A stretch of 64,000 nucleotides of DNA from NCBI RefSeq assembly GCF_017876295.1, contig NZ_JAGINT010000002.1:3968001-4032000 (forward strand), given 5' to 3'. A model generated the notes under the pieces. That model was not told where the DNA came from, did not search any database, and was given only the letters and a program-made list of their open reading frames with translations. Of the stretch, positions 51,759 to 60,809 are shown piece after piece; the first letter of the stretch is position 1, and every line of letters starts with the position of its first letter. The position numbers and the translations under genes were made by a program. This stretch comes from Kribbella aluminosa. Lineage in GTDB: Bacteria > Actinomycetota > Actinomycetes > Propionibacteriales > Kribbellaceae.

Positions 51759-53986
51759 CCACAAGTGCGCCCATGGAGGGCGCCGAATTCGCTGAAGCCG
51801 TCATCGACAACGGCAGCTTCGGTACTCGCACCATCCGCTTCGAGACGGGCCGTCTGGCCCAGCAGGCCGCCGGCTCCGCCGCGGCGTACCTCGACGGCGA
51901 CACCATGGTGCTCTCGGCCACCACGGCCAGCAAGAAGCCCAAGGACCAGTTCGACTTCTTCCCGTTGACGGTGGACGTCGAGGAGCGGATGTACGCCGCC
52001 GGCCGGATCCCGGGTTCGTTCTTCCGCCGCGAGGGCCGCCCGTCCGAAGAGGCGATCCTGACCTGCCGGCTGATCGACCGCCCGCTGCGGCCGTCGTTCG
52101 TGTCCGGCCTGCGGAACGAGATCCAGGTCGTCATCACGGTCCTGGCGCTGAACCCGGACAAGCTGTACGACGTCCTCGCGATCAACGCGGCGTCGATGTC
52201 CACCCAGATCGCCGGGCTGCCGTTCTCGGGCCCGATCGGCGCCACCCGCGTCGCCCTGATCGGCACGCAGTGGGTCGCCTTCCCGACGCACACCGAGCTC
52301 GAGGACGCCGTCTTCGACATGGTGGTCGCCGGTCGTGTCACCGAGTCCGGTGACGTCGCGATCATGATGGTCGAGGCCGAGTCGACCCCGACCACCTTCG
52401 ACAAGGTCGCCGGTGGCGCGCAGGCGCCGACCGAGGAGATCGTCGCCGAGGGCCTGGAGGCCTCCAAGGCGTTCATCAAGACCCTGGTCGAGGCGCAGGC
52501 CGACCTGGCTCGCCGGGCCGCGAAGCCGACCGGTGAGTTCCCGGTCTTCCCGGACTACGCCGACGACGCGTTCGCCGCGGTCGAGGCCTCGGCGTCCGAG
52601 GAGCTGGCGCAGGCGCTGACCATCGCCGGCAAGCACGAGCGCGACGACGCCACCGACGCGGTCAAGGCCGCCACGGTGGAGAAGCTGGCCGCCGACTTCG
52701 AGGGCCGCGAGAAGGAGCTGTCCGCAGCCTTCCGCTCGCTGACCAAGAAGCTGGTCCGGCAGCGCGTGCTCAAGGACAAGGTCCGCATCGACGGCCGCGG
52801 GCTGACCGACATCCGGCCGCTGAAGGCGCAGATCGGCGTGCTCCCGCGGGTGCACGGCTCGGCGCTGTTCGAGCGCGGCGAGACCCAGATCCTGGGTGTC
52901 ACCACGCTGAACATGCTCCGGATGGAGCAGCAGCTGGACACGCTGTCGCCGGAGACCCGCAAGCGGTACATGCACAACTACAACTTCCCGCCGTACTCGA
53001 CCGGTGAGACCGGCCGGGTGGGTTCGCCGAAGCGTCGCGAGATCGGTCACGGCGCGCTGGCCGAGCGGGCCCTGGTGCCGGTGCTGCCGTCGCGTGAGGA
53101 CTTCCCGTACGCGCTGCGTCAGGTGTCCGAGGCGCTCGGCTCGAACGGTTCCACCTCGATGGGTTCGGTCTGCGCCTCGACGCTGTCGCTGCTGAACGCC
53201 GGTGTCCCGCTGAAGGCTCCGGTCGCCGGTATCGCGATGGGCCTGATCTCCGGTGAGATCGACGGCAAGACGCAGTACGTCGCGCTGACCGACATCCTGG
53301 GCGCGGAGGACGCGTTCGGCGACATGGACTTCAAGGTCGCCGGTACGAAGGACTTCGTCACCGCCCTGCAGCTGGACACCAAGCTGGACGGCATCCCGGC
53401 CAGCGTGCTGGGCGGCGCGCTGACCCAGGCCAAGGACGCTCGCCTGACGATCCTGGACGTGATGGCCAAGGCCATCGACGCGCCGGGTGAGATGAGCGAG
53501 TTCGCGCCGCGGGTCATCTCGGTGAAGGTCCCGGTCGACAAGATCGGCGAGGTCATCGGCCCGAAGGGCAAGATGATCAACCAGATCACCGAGGACACCG
53601 GCGCCGACATCTCGATCGAGGACGACGGCACGGTGTACATCGGCGCCACCGACGGTCCGTCGGCGGAGGCCGCCCGGGCCGCGATCAACGCGATCGCGAA
53701 CCCGACCATGCCGGAGAAGGGCGAGCGCTACCTGGGCACGGTCGTGAAGACGACCAACTTCGGTGCGTTCATCAGCCTGCTGCCGGGCAAGGACGGCCTG
53801 CTGCACATCAGCAAGCTGCGTGGGCTGGCCGGTGGCAAGCGGGTCGAGGCGGTCGAGGACGTGCTCTCGGTCGGCCAGAAGCTGCAGGTCGAGATCGCCG
53901 AGATCGACGACCGCGGCAAGCTGTCGCTGATCCCGGTCGTCGAGGGTGACGACAACAAGAAGGCTGAGGCCGAAGCCTCAGAGTGA
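51749..53986 (+). CDS. pnp: Polyribonucleotide nucleotidyltransferase (PNPase)
   Basis: PNPase degrades RNA phosphorolytically from the 3' end and, in actinobacteria, also polymerises tails. Two RNase PH-like domains (around residues 20-230 and 350-550), a KH domain (GEVIGPKGKMINQITEDTG) and an S1 domain (GTVVKTTNFGAFISLLPGKDGLLH) are all present. Length is 745 residues. The first core includes FFRREGRPSE and the second GSVCASTLSLLNAG. It overlaps the M16 peptidase gene by 4 bases. Confidence 0.97.
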   Translation: MSGSTSAPMEGAEFAEAVIDNGSFGTRTIRFETGRLAQQAAGSAAAYLDGDTMVLSATTASKKPKDQFDFFPLTVDVEERMYAAGRIPGSFFRREGRPSEEAILTCRLIDRPLRPSFVSGLRNEIQVVITVLALNPDKLYDVLAINAASMSTQIAGLPFSGPIGATRVALIGTQWVAFPTHTELEDAVFDMVVAGRVTESGDVAIMMVEAESTPTTFDKVAGGAQAPTEEIVAEGLEASKAFIKTLVEAQADLARRAAKPTGEFPVFPDYADDAFAAVEASASEELAQALTIAGKHERDDATDAVKAATVEKLAADFEGREKELSAAFRSLTKKLVRQRVLKDKVRIDGRGLTDIRPLKAQIGVLPRVHGSALFERGETQILGVTTLNMLRMEQQLDTLSPETRKRYMHNYNFPPYSTGETGRVGSPKRREIGHGALAERALVPVLPSREDFPYALRQVSEALGSNGSTSMGSVCASTLSLLNAGVPLKAPVAGIAMGLISGEIDGKTQYVALTDILGAEDAFGDMDFKVAGTKDFVTALQLDTKLDGIPASVLGGALTQAKDARLTILDVMAKAIDAPGEMSEFAPRVISVKVPVDKIGEVIGPKGKMINQITEDTGADISIEDDGTVYIGATDGPSAEAARAAINAIANPTMPEKGERYLGTVVKTTNFGAFISLLPGKDGLLHISKLRGLAGGKRVEAVEDVLSVGQKLQVEIAEIDDRGKLSLIPVVEGDDNKKAEAEASE

Positions 53987-55296
53987 CTCGCGCAATCACG
54001 AGCACACTGCTGAGCCCGGAGGCGGGCGGTCCGGTGAAACGGACCGTCCTGCCCTCCGGGCTCCGGGTTCTCTCCCAGTCGGTGCCGGGCTTCCGCTCGG
54101 TCACCTTCGGCCTCTGGGTCGGCGTGGGCTCCCGCGACGAGCCGGAGCAGCTGGCCGGTGCGACGCACTTCCTCGAACACCTGCTGTTCAAGGGCACCGA
54201 GCGGCGCGACGCGCTGGAGATCTCCGCCGCGATCGACGCGGTCGGCGGCGAGATGAACGCGTTCACCGGCAAGGAGTACACCTGCTACTACGCGCGGGTA
54301 CTCGACTCCGACCTGCCGCTCGCGGTCGACGTGATCTGCGACATGATCACCTCGGCGACGCTCACCGACGCGGACGTGGAGAGTGAGCGGGACGTCATCG
54401 ACGAAGAGATCGCGATGCACGCCGACGAGACGTCGGACCACATCCACGACCTGTTCGCCGAGCAGCTCTGGGGCAGGTCGCCGCTCGGCCGGTCGATCAC
54501 CGGTACGCCGGAATCGGTCGCCGGGCTGACCCGCCAGCAGGTGGTGGGCTGGTACCGCCGCCGCTACAAGCCGTCGAACATCGTCGTCTCGGTGGCCGGC
54601 AACGTCGACCACGCGGACGTGGTTCGCCTGGTCCGCAAGGCGTTCGAGCGGCACTGGGTGACGGCGGAGGCCGAGCCGATCGCGGTACGACGCGGCGCGA
54701 CCCGGCGGGTTCCGACGTACGGCGGGGTGCAGGTGCACCACCGTGACGTCGAGCAGGCACACCTCGTGCTCGGGATGCCGGGGCTGGTGCGCAGCGACGA
54801 GCGGCGCTACATCGCCGGCGTGCTGCACGGGATCGTCGGTGGCGGGATGTCGTCGCGGCTGTTCCAGGAGGTGCGGGAGAAGCGCGGCCTGGCGTACTCC
54901 GTCTTCACGTTCGGCTCGGCGTACGCGGACTCCGGCATGGTCGGCGTGTACGCGGGCTGCCTGCCGAAGAAGGCCCCCGAGGTCCTGGACGTGATCCGCG
55001 GCGAGCTCGAAGCGATTGCCCAGGGCAACATCACGCCGGACGAGCTGCTCCGCGGCAAGGGCCAGATGCGCGGCTCGGTCGTGATGGGCCTGGAGGACAC
55101 CGGCGCCAAGATGACCCGGATCGCGAAGGCCGAGCTCGTGTACGGCGAACTCCCCACCGTCGACGAGATCCTGCACCGCATCGACGCGGTCACCCTCGAC
55201 GATGTCACCAACCTGGCCGCCGAGCTCTACGCCGGCGCCCCGGCCCTGACCGTGATGGGCCCGTTCGACGAGAACACCACCGCCTTCACCCTCTGA
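53983..55296 (+). CDS. M16-family zinc metallopeptidase
   Basis: The 437-residue protein has the inverted zinc motif HFLEH (residues 62-66), with the third ligand in SERDVIDEEIA (about 135-143). The C-terminal half has the R/Y pair region REKRGLAYSVFTF. This is the pattern of mitochondrial-processing-peptidase-like bacterial enzymes that follow pnp in many Gram-positives. The physiological substrate is unknown. The GTG start overlaps the pnp stop. Confidence 0.93.
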   Translation: MTRAITSTLLSPEAGGPVKRTVLPSGLRVLSQSVPGFRSVTFGLWVGVGSRDEPEQLAGATHFLEHLLFKGTERRDALEISAAIDAVGGEMNAFTGKEYTCYYARVLDSDLPLAVDVICDMITSATLTDADVESERDVIDEEIAMHADETSDHIHDLFAEQLWGRSPLGRSITGTPESVAGLTRQQVVGWYRRRYKPSNIVVSVAGNVDHADVVRLVRKAFERHWVTAEAEPIAVRRGATRRVPTYGGVQVHHRDVEQAHLVLGMPGLVRSDERRYIAGVLHGIVGGGMSSRLFQEVREKRGLAYSVFTFGSAYADSGMVGVYAGCLPKKAPEVLDVIRGELEAIAQGNITPDELLRGKGQMRGSVVMGLEDTGAKMTRIAKAELVYGELPTVDEILHRIDAVTLDDVTNLAAELYAGAPALTVMGPFDENTTAFTL

Positions 55297-55360
55297 CCCC
55301 CGCCGCCCGACACCCTTCCGCCCCGCCGTCGGTCCGTACGCGTCGCGTCGCCAGCTCTCG

Positions 55361-55452
55361 GCCATTTCAGAGGTTAACCCCGCGAATTGGCCGTTCACAC
55401 CGTGCATGACAGCGGCGAAGGGGCAACCTCGAACGTTAACCCCTGAAACGGC
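55361..55452. repeat. Imperfect 18-bp inverted repeat (REP/MITE-like)
   Basis: GCCATTTCAGAGGTTAAC and GTTAACCCCTGAAACGGC are inverted copies with two mismatches, flanking a 56-base core. HpaI-like GTTAAC sites are rare in DNA this GC-rich. The unit resembles small palindromic mobile sequences. No target duplication is obvious. Confidence 0.6.
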
Positions 55453-55455
55453 AGC

Positions 55456-55492
55456 GGGGCGGGACGGGGCGGGACGGGCGGGCGAGCGGGGG
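55456..55492 (+). other. G-run tract, possible G-quadruplex
   Basis: Seven runs of three or more G separated by one to four bases, including two copies of GGGGCGGGAC, occupy 37 bases on the plus strand. It lies about 25 bases upstream of the candidate -10 box. A folded G-quadruplex is possible on sequence grounds only. Confidence 0.5.
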
Positions 55493-55672
55493 TGGCCGCG
55501 GATCACCAGGCGACTGTAGGCTGGTTCCGAGACGTCATACGTGATCTGCCACTGGATCCCTGGATGCACGGGCTGGGCCCGCTTGCTGGGATGACACGCA
55601 ATTTGCGGCCGACGCGATCCGCGCTGGAACACCGGCGCGGCTCCCGACTGCCTTGCGTGGAAGAGGATCCTT

Positions 55673-57433
55673 GTGCTCGATGCGTTTCGTGCTGTCCGTG
55701 ACTCGTTGGTCGACGCCGTCCGCATCACCCCATGGTGGTTGGCGACGTACTCGGTTCTTCAACTGCTGCTGGCGATCCTGCCCGGCGCGCAGGTGGTGCT
55801 GATCCGCCATCTGATCGAGAGCAGTGACCTCTGGCGGCCGCTGCTCGGGCTGACCGTGGTGGTCGGGTCGATGTATCCGCTGACCCAGGTGTCGAACGGC
55901 GTCGGCCAGCGGATGATGCTGCGGCTCCGGCTGGCGCTGCGGGTCGAGCTTGCCGGCGGCGCGGCCCGGCTGAGCCCGAGCCGGCTCGCCGAACCCGAGG
56001 TCGTCAGGGACCTGGAGGCGAGTCAGACTGCGACGCACCCGATGGCTGACGTGGCCGGGAAGTCCGTCCAGTTGCTCAGCGCGGCGGCGACGTCCGTCGT
56101 ACTGTGTGTGGCGATCTCGGCCATCAACCTGCTCTCCGGGTTGCTCGTGCTCGCCGCGCTGGTGCCGACGGTGCTCGCGTTCACGTTGATCTCGCGGATG
56201 GAGGCGACGGGCTGGCCGCGGGTCGCCGAGCATGATCGCAAGGCGGCGTACGCGACCGAGCAATTGATCCAGCAACGGCCCGGGACCGAGCTTGCGGTGC
56301 TCGGATCGGGCTGGAAGGTGGCCGGCCTGGTCGCGAACAGCCGGGCGGCGGCGACCCGCGTTCTCGATCGGATGATTCGTACGGCGGTGCTGTACGAGCT
56401 GGGGGCTGCGCTCGTGACGGTGCTCCTCTTCGGCGGCGCGCTGGTGGCGCTGGTACGAGGTGGTGCGGCCGGGGGAGCGGCGGCAGCAGCGGTGGCGGGA
56501 ACGATCACCGGGCTGAACGGGATCCGCCAGTGTGGGTACGCGTTCGGCAGCATTGTCACGACTGCTCCGCAGGCCGCGATCTACCGGCGATTTTGTTCCC
56601 GCACGCAGGCAGAACCCGCGATTTCAGCGCCGACACGCCGTACGGCGGCGGGTTCTGCCTGCGTGCAGATCCGCTCGGGCGTGCCGGCGGCGCCGCGCCG
56701 TGCCGTGGTGCGAAGGGTTGATTCCGTTGCCTTGGACAACGTTACGTACGCGTATCCGGGTGCTGGTGAGCCGACGCTGCGGGGCGTGTGTATCGAGGCG
56801 CGGCGGGGTGAGCTGGTGGCGCTGGTCGGGGTGAACGGGGCGGGGAAGTCGACCGCGATCAACCTGCTGGTCGGGAGTCTGCGGCCGGCCGGCGGGCGGG
56901 TGCTGATCGACGGGACGGATGCGGCGGAGGTGAGCGAGGAGGAGCGGCTCGCGCATTTCGGGCTGCTGGTGCAGGAGTTCGGGCGGTTCGAGTTCACCCT
57001 GCGGGACGCGGTCGCGCTCGGTGCGCCGGGAGCGGTCGCGGACCGGGAGGTGCGTGCGGCGCTGGGCGGTACGTTCGCCGCGGACCTGCCGCTGGACACG
57101 CAGCTCGGGCAGCAGTGGGGTGGCACCGGGATTTCCGGCGGTCAGTGGCAGCGGCTGGCACTCGCCCGGATCCGGCTGCGCGACGCCGGCATCTGGATCC
57201 TCGACGAGCCGACCTCCGCGATCGACGCGGAGGCGGAACAGTCCATCTTCTCCGAACTCCGCCGTACCAGCGCCGCCCGCATCACGATCGTCGTCTCCCA
57301 CCGTGCGTGGACCCTCCGCGAGATGGACCGCATCTACGTCGTCGACGAGGGCCGGGTCGTCCAGCAAGGCACGTACCAGAATCTGATCGCCCAGCCCGAG
57401 GGCCGCTTCGCGCGTCTGTTCGCCGCCCAGTAG
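55673..57433 (+). CDS. ABC exporter, fused membrane and ATPase domains, with palindromic insert
   Basis: The 586-residue protein has an N-terminal set of about five to six membrane helices (from YSVLQLLLAILPGAQVVLI on) and a C-terminal ATPase domain. Walker A is GVNGAGKST (about residue 386), the signature is ISGGQWQRLALAR, Walker B is IWILDEPTSAID and the H-loop is VVSHR. The linker between the halves (about residues 303-345) is encoded partly by a 19-bp inverted repeat and looks inserted. The substrate is unknown; such half-exporters work as dimers, often with a neighbouring partner, here only a remnant. AGAGGA precedes the GTG. Confidence 0.85.
   Translation: MLDAFRAVRDSLVDAVRITPWWLATYSVLQLLLAILPGAQVVLIRHLIESSDLWRPLLGLTVVVGSMYPLTQVSNGVGQRMMLRLRLALRVELAGGAARLSPSRLAEPEVVRDLEASQTATHPMADVAGKSVQLLSAAATSVVLCVAISAINLLSGLLVLAALVPTVLAFTLISRMEATGWPRVAEHDRKAAYATEQLIQQRPGTELAVLGSGWKVAGLVANSRAAATRVLDRMIRTAVLYELGAALVTVLLFGGALVALVRGGAAGGAAAAAVAGTITGLNGIRQCGYAFGSIVTTAPQAAIYRRFCSRTQAEPAISAPTRRTAAGSACVQIRSGVPAAPRRAVVRRVDSVALDNVTYAYPGAGEPTLRGVCIEARRGELVALVGVNGAGKSTAINLLVGSLRPAGGRVLIDGTDAAEVSEEERLAHFGLLVQEFGRFEFTLRDAVALGAPGAVADREVRAALGGTFAADLPLDTQLGQQWGGTGISGGQWQRLALARIRLRDAGIWILDEPTSAIDAEAEQSIFSELRRTSAARITIVVSHRAWTLREMDRIYVVDEGRVVQQGTYQNLIAQPEGRFARLFAAQ
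56601..56666. repeat. Perfect 19-bp inverted repeat inside the ABC exporter gene
   Basis: GCACGCAGGCAGAACCCGC at 56601-56619 is matched in inverse by 56648-56666. The 28-base spacer ends in the palindrome CGCCGTACGGCG (56636-56647). It lies in the interdomain linker and keeps the frame open. This fits a small palindromic element that inserted without breaking the gene. Confidence 0.8.
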
Positions 57434-57462
57434 CAGTGATTCGTTGGTAGGTTGGCGCATCC

Positions 57463-58011
57463 GTGCCGGACGCAGGCAAAGGCGAGCAGATGCCGGGCAA
57501 CCCTCCCTCACACCCTCCCCAGGAGTTGACGGTCGGCGAGGCGGTCGCGGTCGGTGGTCTGTCGGAGCCGCCGGCCCGCGTCCGGAGCGCGCTCGGCAAG
57601 GCCGGCGCGAGCTTCGTCGACGAGTTGCCGCGCGGCGTCGAGACCCAGCTGGGTACGTCGTGGGCGGACGGCGTCGAGCTCTCCGGCGGGCAGTGGCAGA
57701 AGCTCGCGATCGCCCGGGCGCTCGTCCGGCCGGCGCCGCTGCTGATGATCCTCGACGAGCCGAGCGCGTCGCTGGATCCGCAGACCGAGGCTGCGCTCTT
57801 CGACCGGCTGGCCGCGGAGGCCCGGGCCGGTCGTGCCGACGGGCGGATCACGCTGCTGATCTCGCACCGGTTCTCGACCGTCCGGTCCGCGGACCTGATC
57901 GTGGTCCTCGAGGACGGTCGCGTGACCGAACGCGGCACCCACGCGGAGCTGATGGCGTACGACGGTACGTATGCGGAGCTCTACAGTCTGCAAGCGGCCG
58001 GTTACCGGTGA
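57463..58011 (+). pseudogene. 3' remnant of a second ABC exporter ATPase
   Basis: The 182-codon frame encodes only the second half of an ABC ATPase domain: LTVGEAVAVGGLSEPP, the signature LSGGQWQKLAIARAL, Walker B LLMILDEPSASLD and H-loop ISHRFSTV. Walker A and all membrane helices are absent, so it cannot work as a normal exporter. It probably remains from a partner of the preceding ABC gene after a deletion. TAGGTT nine bases before the GTG could still give expression, so a regulatory fragment cannot be excluded. Confidence 0.7.
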
Positions 58012-58272
58012 TAATGCGCAGCTGTGCGCAGCGGCGAGGGTTGCGTCAAACTGGCGACAAACTGCCCTGTCATCTGATGACTCTGGCGCACTGATCTGAT
58101 TAAGTGAGGGTTTGCTTCGCTACCAGGGGCTGGTCATCTGAGGTCTTGGCAAAGTAACGCTCACGTTACGCGCCGCCGCTTTGTGCCTGACAACGTTGAC
58201 ATGCGCAGTTTCGACCAGCGAACATGACGCTTGTTCCGCCCGCCTAGCGGCCCTCCCGCCGAGGAAGTTGGT
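58012..58272 (+). promoter_or_regulatory. Upstream regulatory region of the peptide ABC importer
   Basis: The gap has several palindromes: TGCGCAGCTGTGCGCA (58015-58030, near-perfect), GTCATCTGATGAC (58069-58081, perfect) with a partial copy GTCATCTGAGGTC (58133-58145), and GTAACGCTCACGTTAC (58154-58169). TTGACA occurs at 58196-58201. GAGGAAG at 58261 is the ribosome binding site. The number of symmetric sites suggests control by more than one regulator. No regulator gene is adjacent. Confidence 0.5.
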
Positions 58273-59886
58273 TTGACCGTGCGACGTCTGACTGGGGTTG
58301 TGGGGGTGGCACTCGGCCTTGCGCTGGTGCTCGCCTCCTGTGGAGACGGCAAGAGCAGCAGTGGAGGCGGCTCCGGTGCCAAGAGCGAGACCATCGCGAT
58401 GGTCGCCGACCCGCTGGAGTACATCAACCCGCTGAACGACAACGGCAGCCCGGGGATCGGGATCGCGATGGCGATCTTCGCTCCGCTGGTGCAGACCGAT
58501 CCCGAAACGGGCAAGCTACAGAACGTGATGGCCGACTCGGTCACGCCGGACAAGACCAGCCAGACCTGGACGATCAAGCTGAAGGCCGGCAACACCTTCC
58601 AGAACGGCCAGCCGCTGACCGCGAAGGACTACGTGGACAGCTGGAACATGACGGCCGAGGGCTCGAACGGCTGGAAGAACAACGGCTTCTTCTCCAAGGT
58701 CGAGGGGTACGACGCGCTGAACCCGCCGGCGCCGGCCGGCGCCACGCCGAAGCCGACCGCGGTGAAGACGCTCAGCGGCCTGAAGCAGATCGACGACCTG
58801 ACCTTCTCGGTGAAGCTCAAGGTGCCGTTCTCCCAGTTCGGCCTGACGCTGCAGTACCTCGGCCTCGCGCCGCTGCCCGAGGAGGTCCGGAAGAACCCGG
58901 ACGCCTACAAGCGCAAGCCGATCGGCAACGGCCCGTTCAAGATGGCGGGCGCCTGGAACGCCGGTGACGACATCAAGCTCACCAAGTGGGACGGCTACAA
59001 GGGCCCGCAGCTCCCGCAGGCGGACAACATCACGTACAAGTTCATCCCGAACGGCGACACCGCGTACAACGAGTTCCTGGCCGGCAACCTCGACTTCGTC
59101 GACGTACCGCCGACCAAGGTGAAGAGCTTCAAGACCGACGCCCCGGACCAGTCGGTGACCAGCATCAGCTCCGGCGCGAACTACCTGGTGATCCCGGCCT
59201 GGGACCCGCGGTTCAAGAACCCGAAGCTGCGGCACGCGTTCTCGGAAGCGATCGACCGGAAGGCGTTCGCGGACCTGGTCGGGCTGTCCGAGCCGGCCAA
59301 GGGCCTGGTCGCGCCGGACATGGCCGGCTACCGGGACAACGCCTGCAAGTACTGCGACTTCGACGCGAGCAAGGCCAAGGCCGACCTGGCCGCGGCCGGC
59401 GGCTTCTCCGGGGTGCTGAACATCAACTACAACACCTCGTCGGCGACCGGCCAGATCTTCGCCGAGGCGATCGGCAACATGCTCCGGCAGAACCTCGGCC
59501 TGCAGGTGAAGTACACCGGCAAGCAGAGCTCCGAGATCGGCGCGCTGGCCGACAGCCGCAAGCTGGACGGCCTGCGGTTCTCCGGCTGGGGCCACGACTA
59601 CCCGTCGATCGAGGACTACCTGACCCCGATGTTCAAGTCCAACGGTGACGCCAACTTCGCGCACTACTCGAACCCGGCGCTGGACGCGGTGCTGGCCAAG
59701 GGCGACGCCCAGCCGGACCCGGAGCAGGCGATCAAGCTGTACCAGCAGGCCGAGGACATCGCGCTCGAGGACATGCCGCTGATCCCGCTGTACACCAAGT
59801 CGAACGCGTACCTGCACTCGGCGAAGATCCAGCCGCGGGTCTCGAAGTACGTCGGCGTCTCGGCACTCTGGGCCACGTTCAAGTGA
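58273..59886 (+). CDS. Peptide/solute ABC transporter substrate-binding lipoprotein (family 5)
   Basis: The lipobox LVLASC gives a mature lipidated Cys at residue 23, after a short basic start. The mature protein has the SBP_bac_5 pattern: LEYINPLNDNGSPG, GNTFQNGQPLTAKDYVDSWN, KPIGNGPFKM and DYPSIEDYLTPMF. It captures oligopeptides or similar solutes outside the membrane. I choose the TTG at 58273 (537 residues) five bases after GAGGAAG; a GTG at 58279 is an alternative. It resembles BldKB/DppA-like proteins. The ligand is not predictable. Confidence 0.92.
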   Translation: MTVRRLTGVVGVALGLALVLASCGDGKSSSGGGSGAKSETIAMVADPLEYINPLNDNGSPGIGIAMAIFAPLVQTDPETGKLQNVMADSVTPDKTSQTWTIKLKAGNTFQNGQPLTAKDYVDSWNMTAEGSNGWKNNGFFSKVEGYDALNPPAPAGATPKPTAVKTLSGLKQIDDLTFSVKLKVPFSQFGLTLQYLGLAPLPEEVRKNPDAYKRKPIGNGPFKMAGAWNAGDDIKLTKWDGYKGPQLPQADNITYKFIPNGDTAYNEFLAGNLDFVDVPPTKVKSFKTDAPDQSVTSISSGANYLVIPAWDPRFKNPKLRHAFSEAIDRKAFADLVGLSEPAKGLVAPDMAGYRDNACKYCDFDASKAKADLAAAGGFSGVLNINYNTSSATGQIFAEAIGNMLRQNLGLQVKYTGKQSSEIGALADSRKLDGLRFSGWGHDYPSIEDYLTPMFKSNGDANFAHYSNPALDAVLAKGDAQPDPEQAIKLYQQAEDIALEDMPLIPLYTKSNAYLHSAKIQPRVSKYVGVSALWATFK

Positions 59887-60809
59887 TCCGTTTCGTCCTG
59901 CGCCGCGTGCTCGCGGCGATTCCGATCGGCCTGATCGTCACGCTGGGGGTCTTCGCGCTCGTGTTCGCGATGCCCGGGGACCCCCTGCGCGAGCTGGCCG
60001 GTGACAAACCGATCCCGGCCGCGGTACTGGCCGCCAAGCGGGCGCAGTACCACCTGGACGACCCGTTCATCGTCCAGTACCTGCTGAGCATGAAGGACAT
60101 CCTGACCGGGCACTTCGGCACCACGTTCGCCGGTGCCGACATCGGCGACCAGCTCCGGCTACGGATCCCGGTGACGCTGAAGCTGGCCACGCTGAGCATG
60201 GTGTTCCAGTGGGTGCTCGGGCTGATCTTCGGGATCTACGCGGGCTTCAAGCGGAACGGCTGGGTGGACCGGTCGTTGCTGCTGGCAACACTCGTGCTGC
60301 TCGCGATCCCGGGCCTGGTGGCGTACTTCGCCGCGCAGTACCTGTTCGCGGTGGAGCTGAAGTGGTTCCCGGTGTCCGGCGTACTGGAAGGTTATCCGCG
60401 GTCGTACCTGCTGCCCGCGCTGGTGATCGGCGTCCTCGGCTTCGCCGGGCTCGGCCGGTTGATGCGGACCTCGATCGTGGAGACCGTGAACGCGGACTTC
60501 GTGAAGACCGCACGGGCCAAGGGTCTCGGCGAGCAGCGGGTGCTCTGGCGGCACATCCTGCCGAACGCCTTGTTGCCCGTCGTCACGTTCATCGGCCTGG
60601 ACCTGGCCGGCCTGTTCGGCGGAGCGATCATCACCGAGAGCATCTTCAACCTGCCCGGGCTCGGCCAGTTCATGTTCCAGGCGGTCAAGCTGAAGGAGGG
60701 CGGCGTGGTGGTGCTGCTGTGCACGCTCGCGTTCATCTCGTTCATCCTGATCAACCTGCTGGTCGACGTCCTGTACGGCGTCCTGGACCCGAGGGTGCGC
60801 AATGTCTGA
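59883..60809 (+). CDS. Peptide ABC transporter permease (DppB/OppB type)
   Basis: The 308-residue permease has about six membrane helices. Its N-terminal start MIRFVLRRVLAAIPIGLIVT is typical of DppB. The EAA loop that contacts the ATPase is DFVKTARAKGLGEQRVLWRHILPNAL. It starts with GTG overlapping the lipoprotein gene by 4 bases and overlaps the next permease by 8. Confidence 0.94.
   Translation: MIRFVLRRVLAAIPIGLIVTLGVFALVFAMPGDPLRELAGDKPIPAAVLAAKRAQYHLDDPFIVQYLLSMKDILTGHFGTTFAGADIGDQLRLRIPVTLKLATLSMVFQWVLGLIFGIYAGFKRNGWVDRSLLLATLVLLAIPGLVAYFAAQYLFAVELKWFPVSGVLEGYPRSYLLPALVIGVLGFAGLGRLMRTSIVETVNADFVKTARAKGLGEQRVLWRHILPNALLPVVTFIGLDLAGLFGGAIITESIFNLPGLGQFMFQAVKLKEGGVVVLLCTLAFISFILINLLVDVLYGVLDPRVRNV

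Larger units (their letters stand above)
55297..55672. other. 376-base non-coding gap with repeats and a promoter
   Basis: No gene is supported here. The gap holds an imperfect inverted repeat (55361-55378 against 55435-55452), a G-run tract (55456-55492), and TAGGCT at 55517-55522 as a candidate -10 box for the ABC exporter. If used, the exporter leader would be about 145 bases. A frame at 55492-55701 has non-coding codon use. Confidence 0.6.

Noticed and set aside
55492..55701. 69-codon frame ending in a Cys-rich tail (CVEEDPCARCVSCCP) just before an ABC exporter; possible RiPP precursor
   Set aside because: Only about two thirds of its third codon positions are G or C, far below the genes here. 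The Cys-rich end is simply the exporter start read in another frame.
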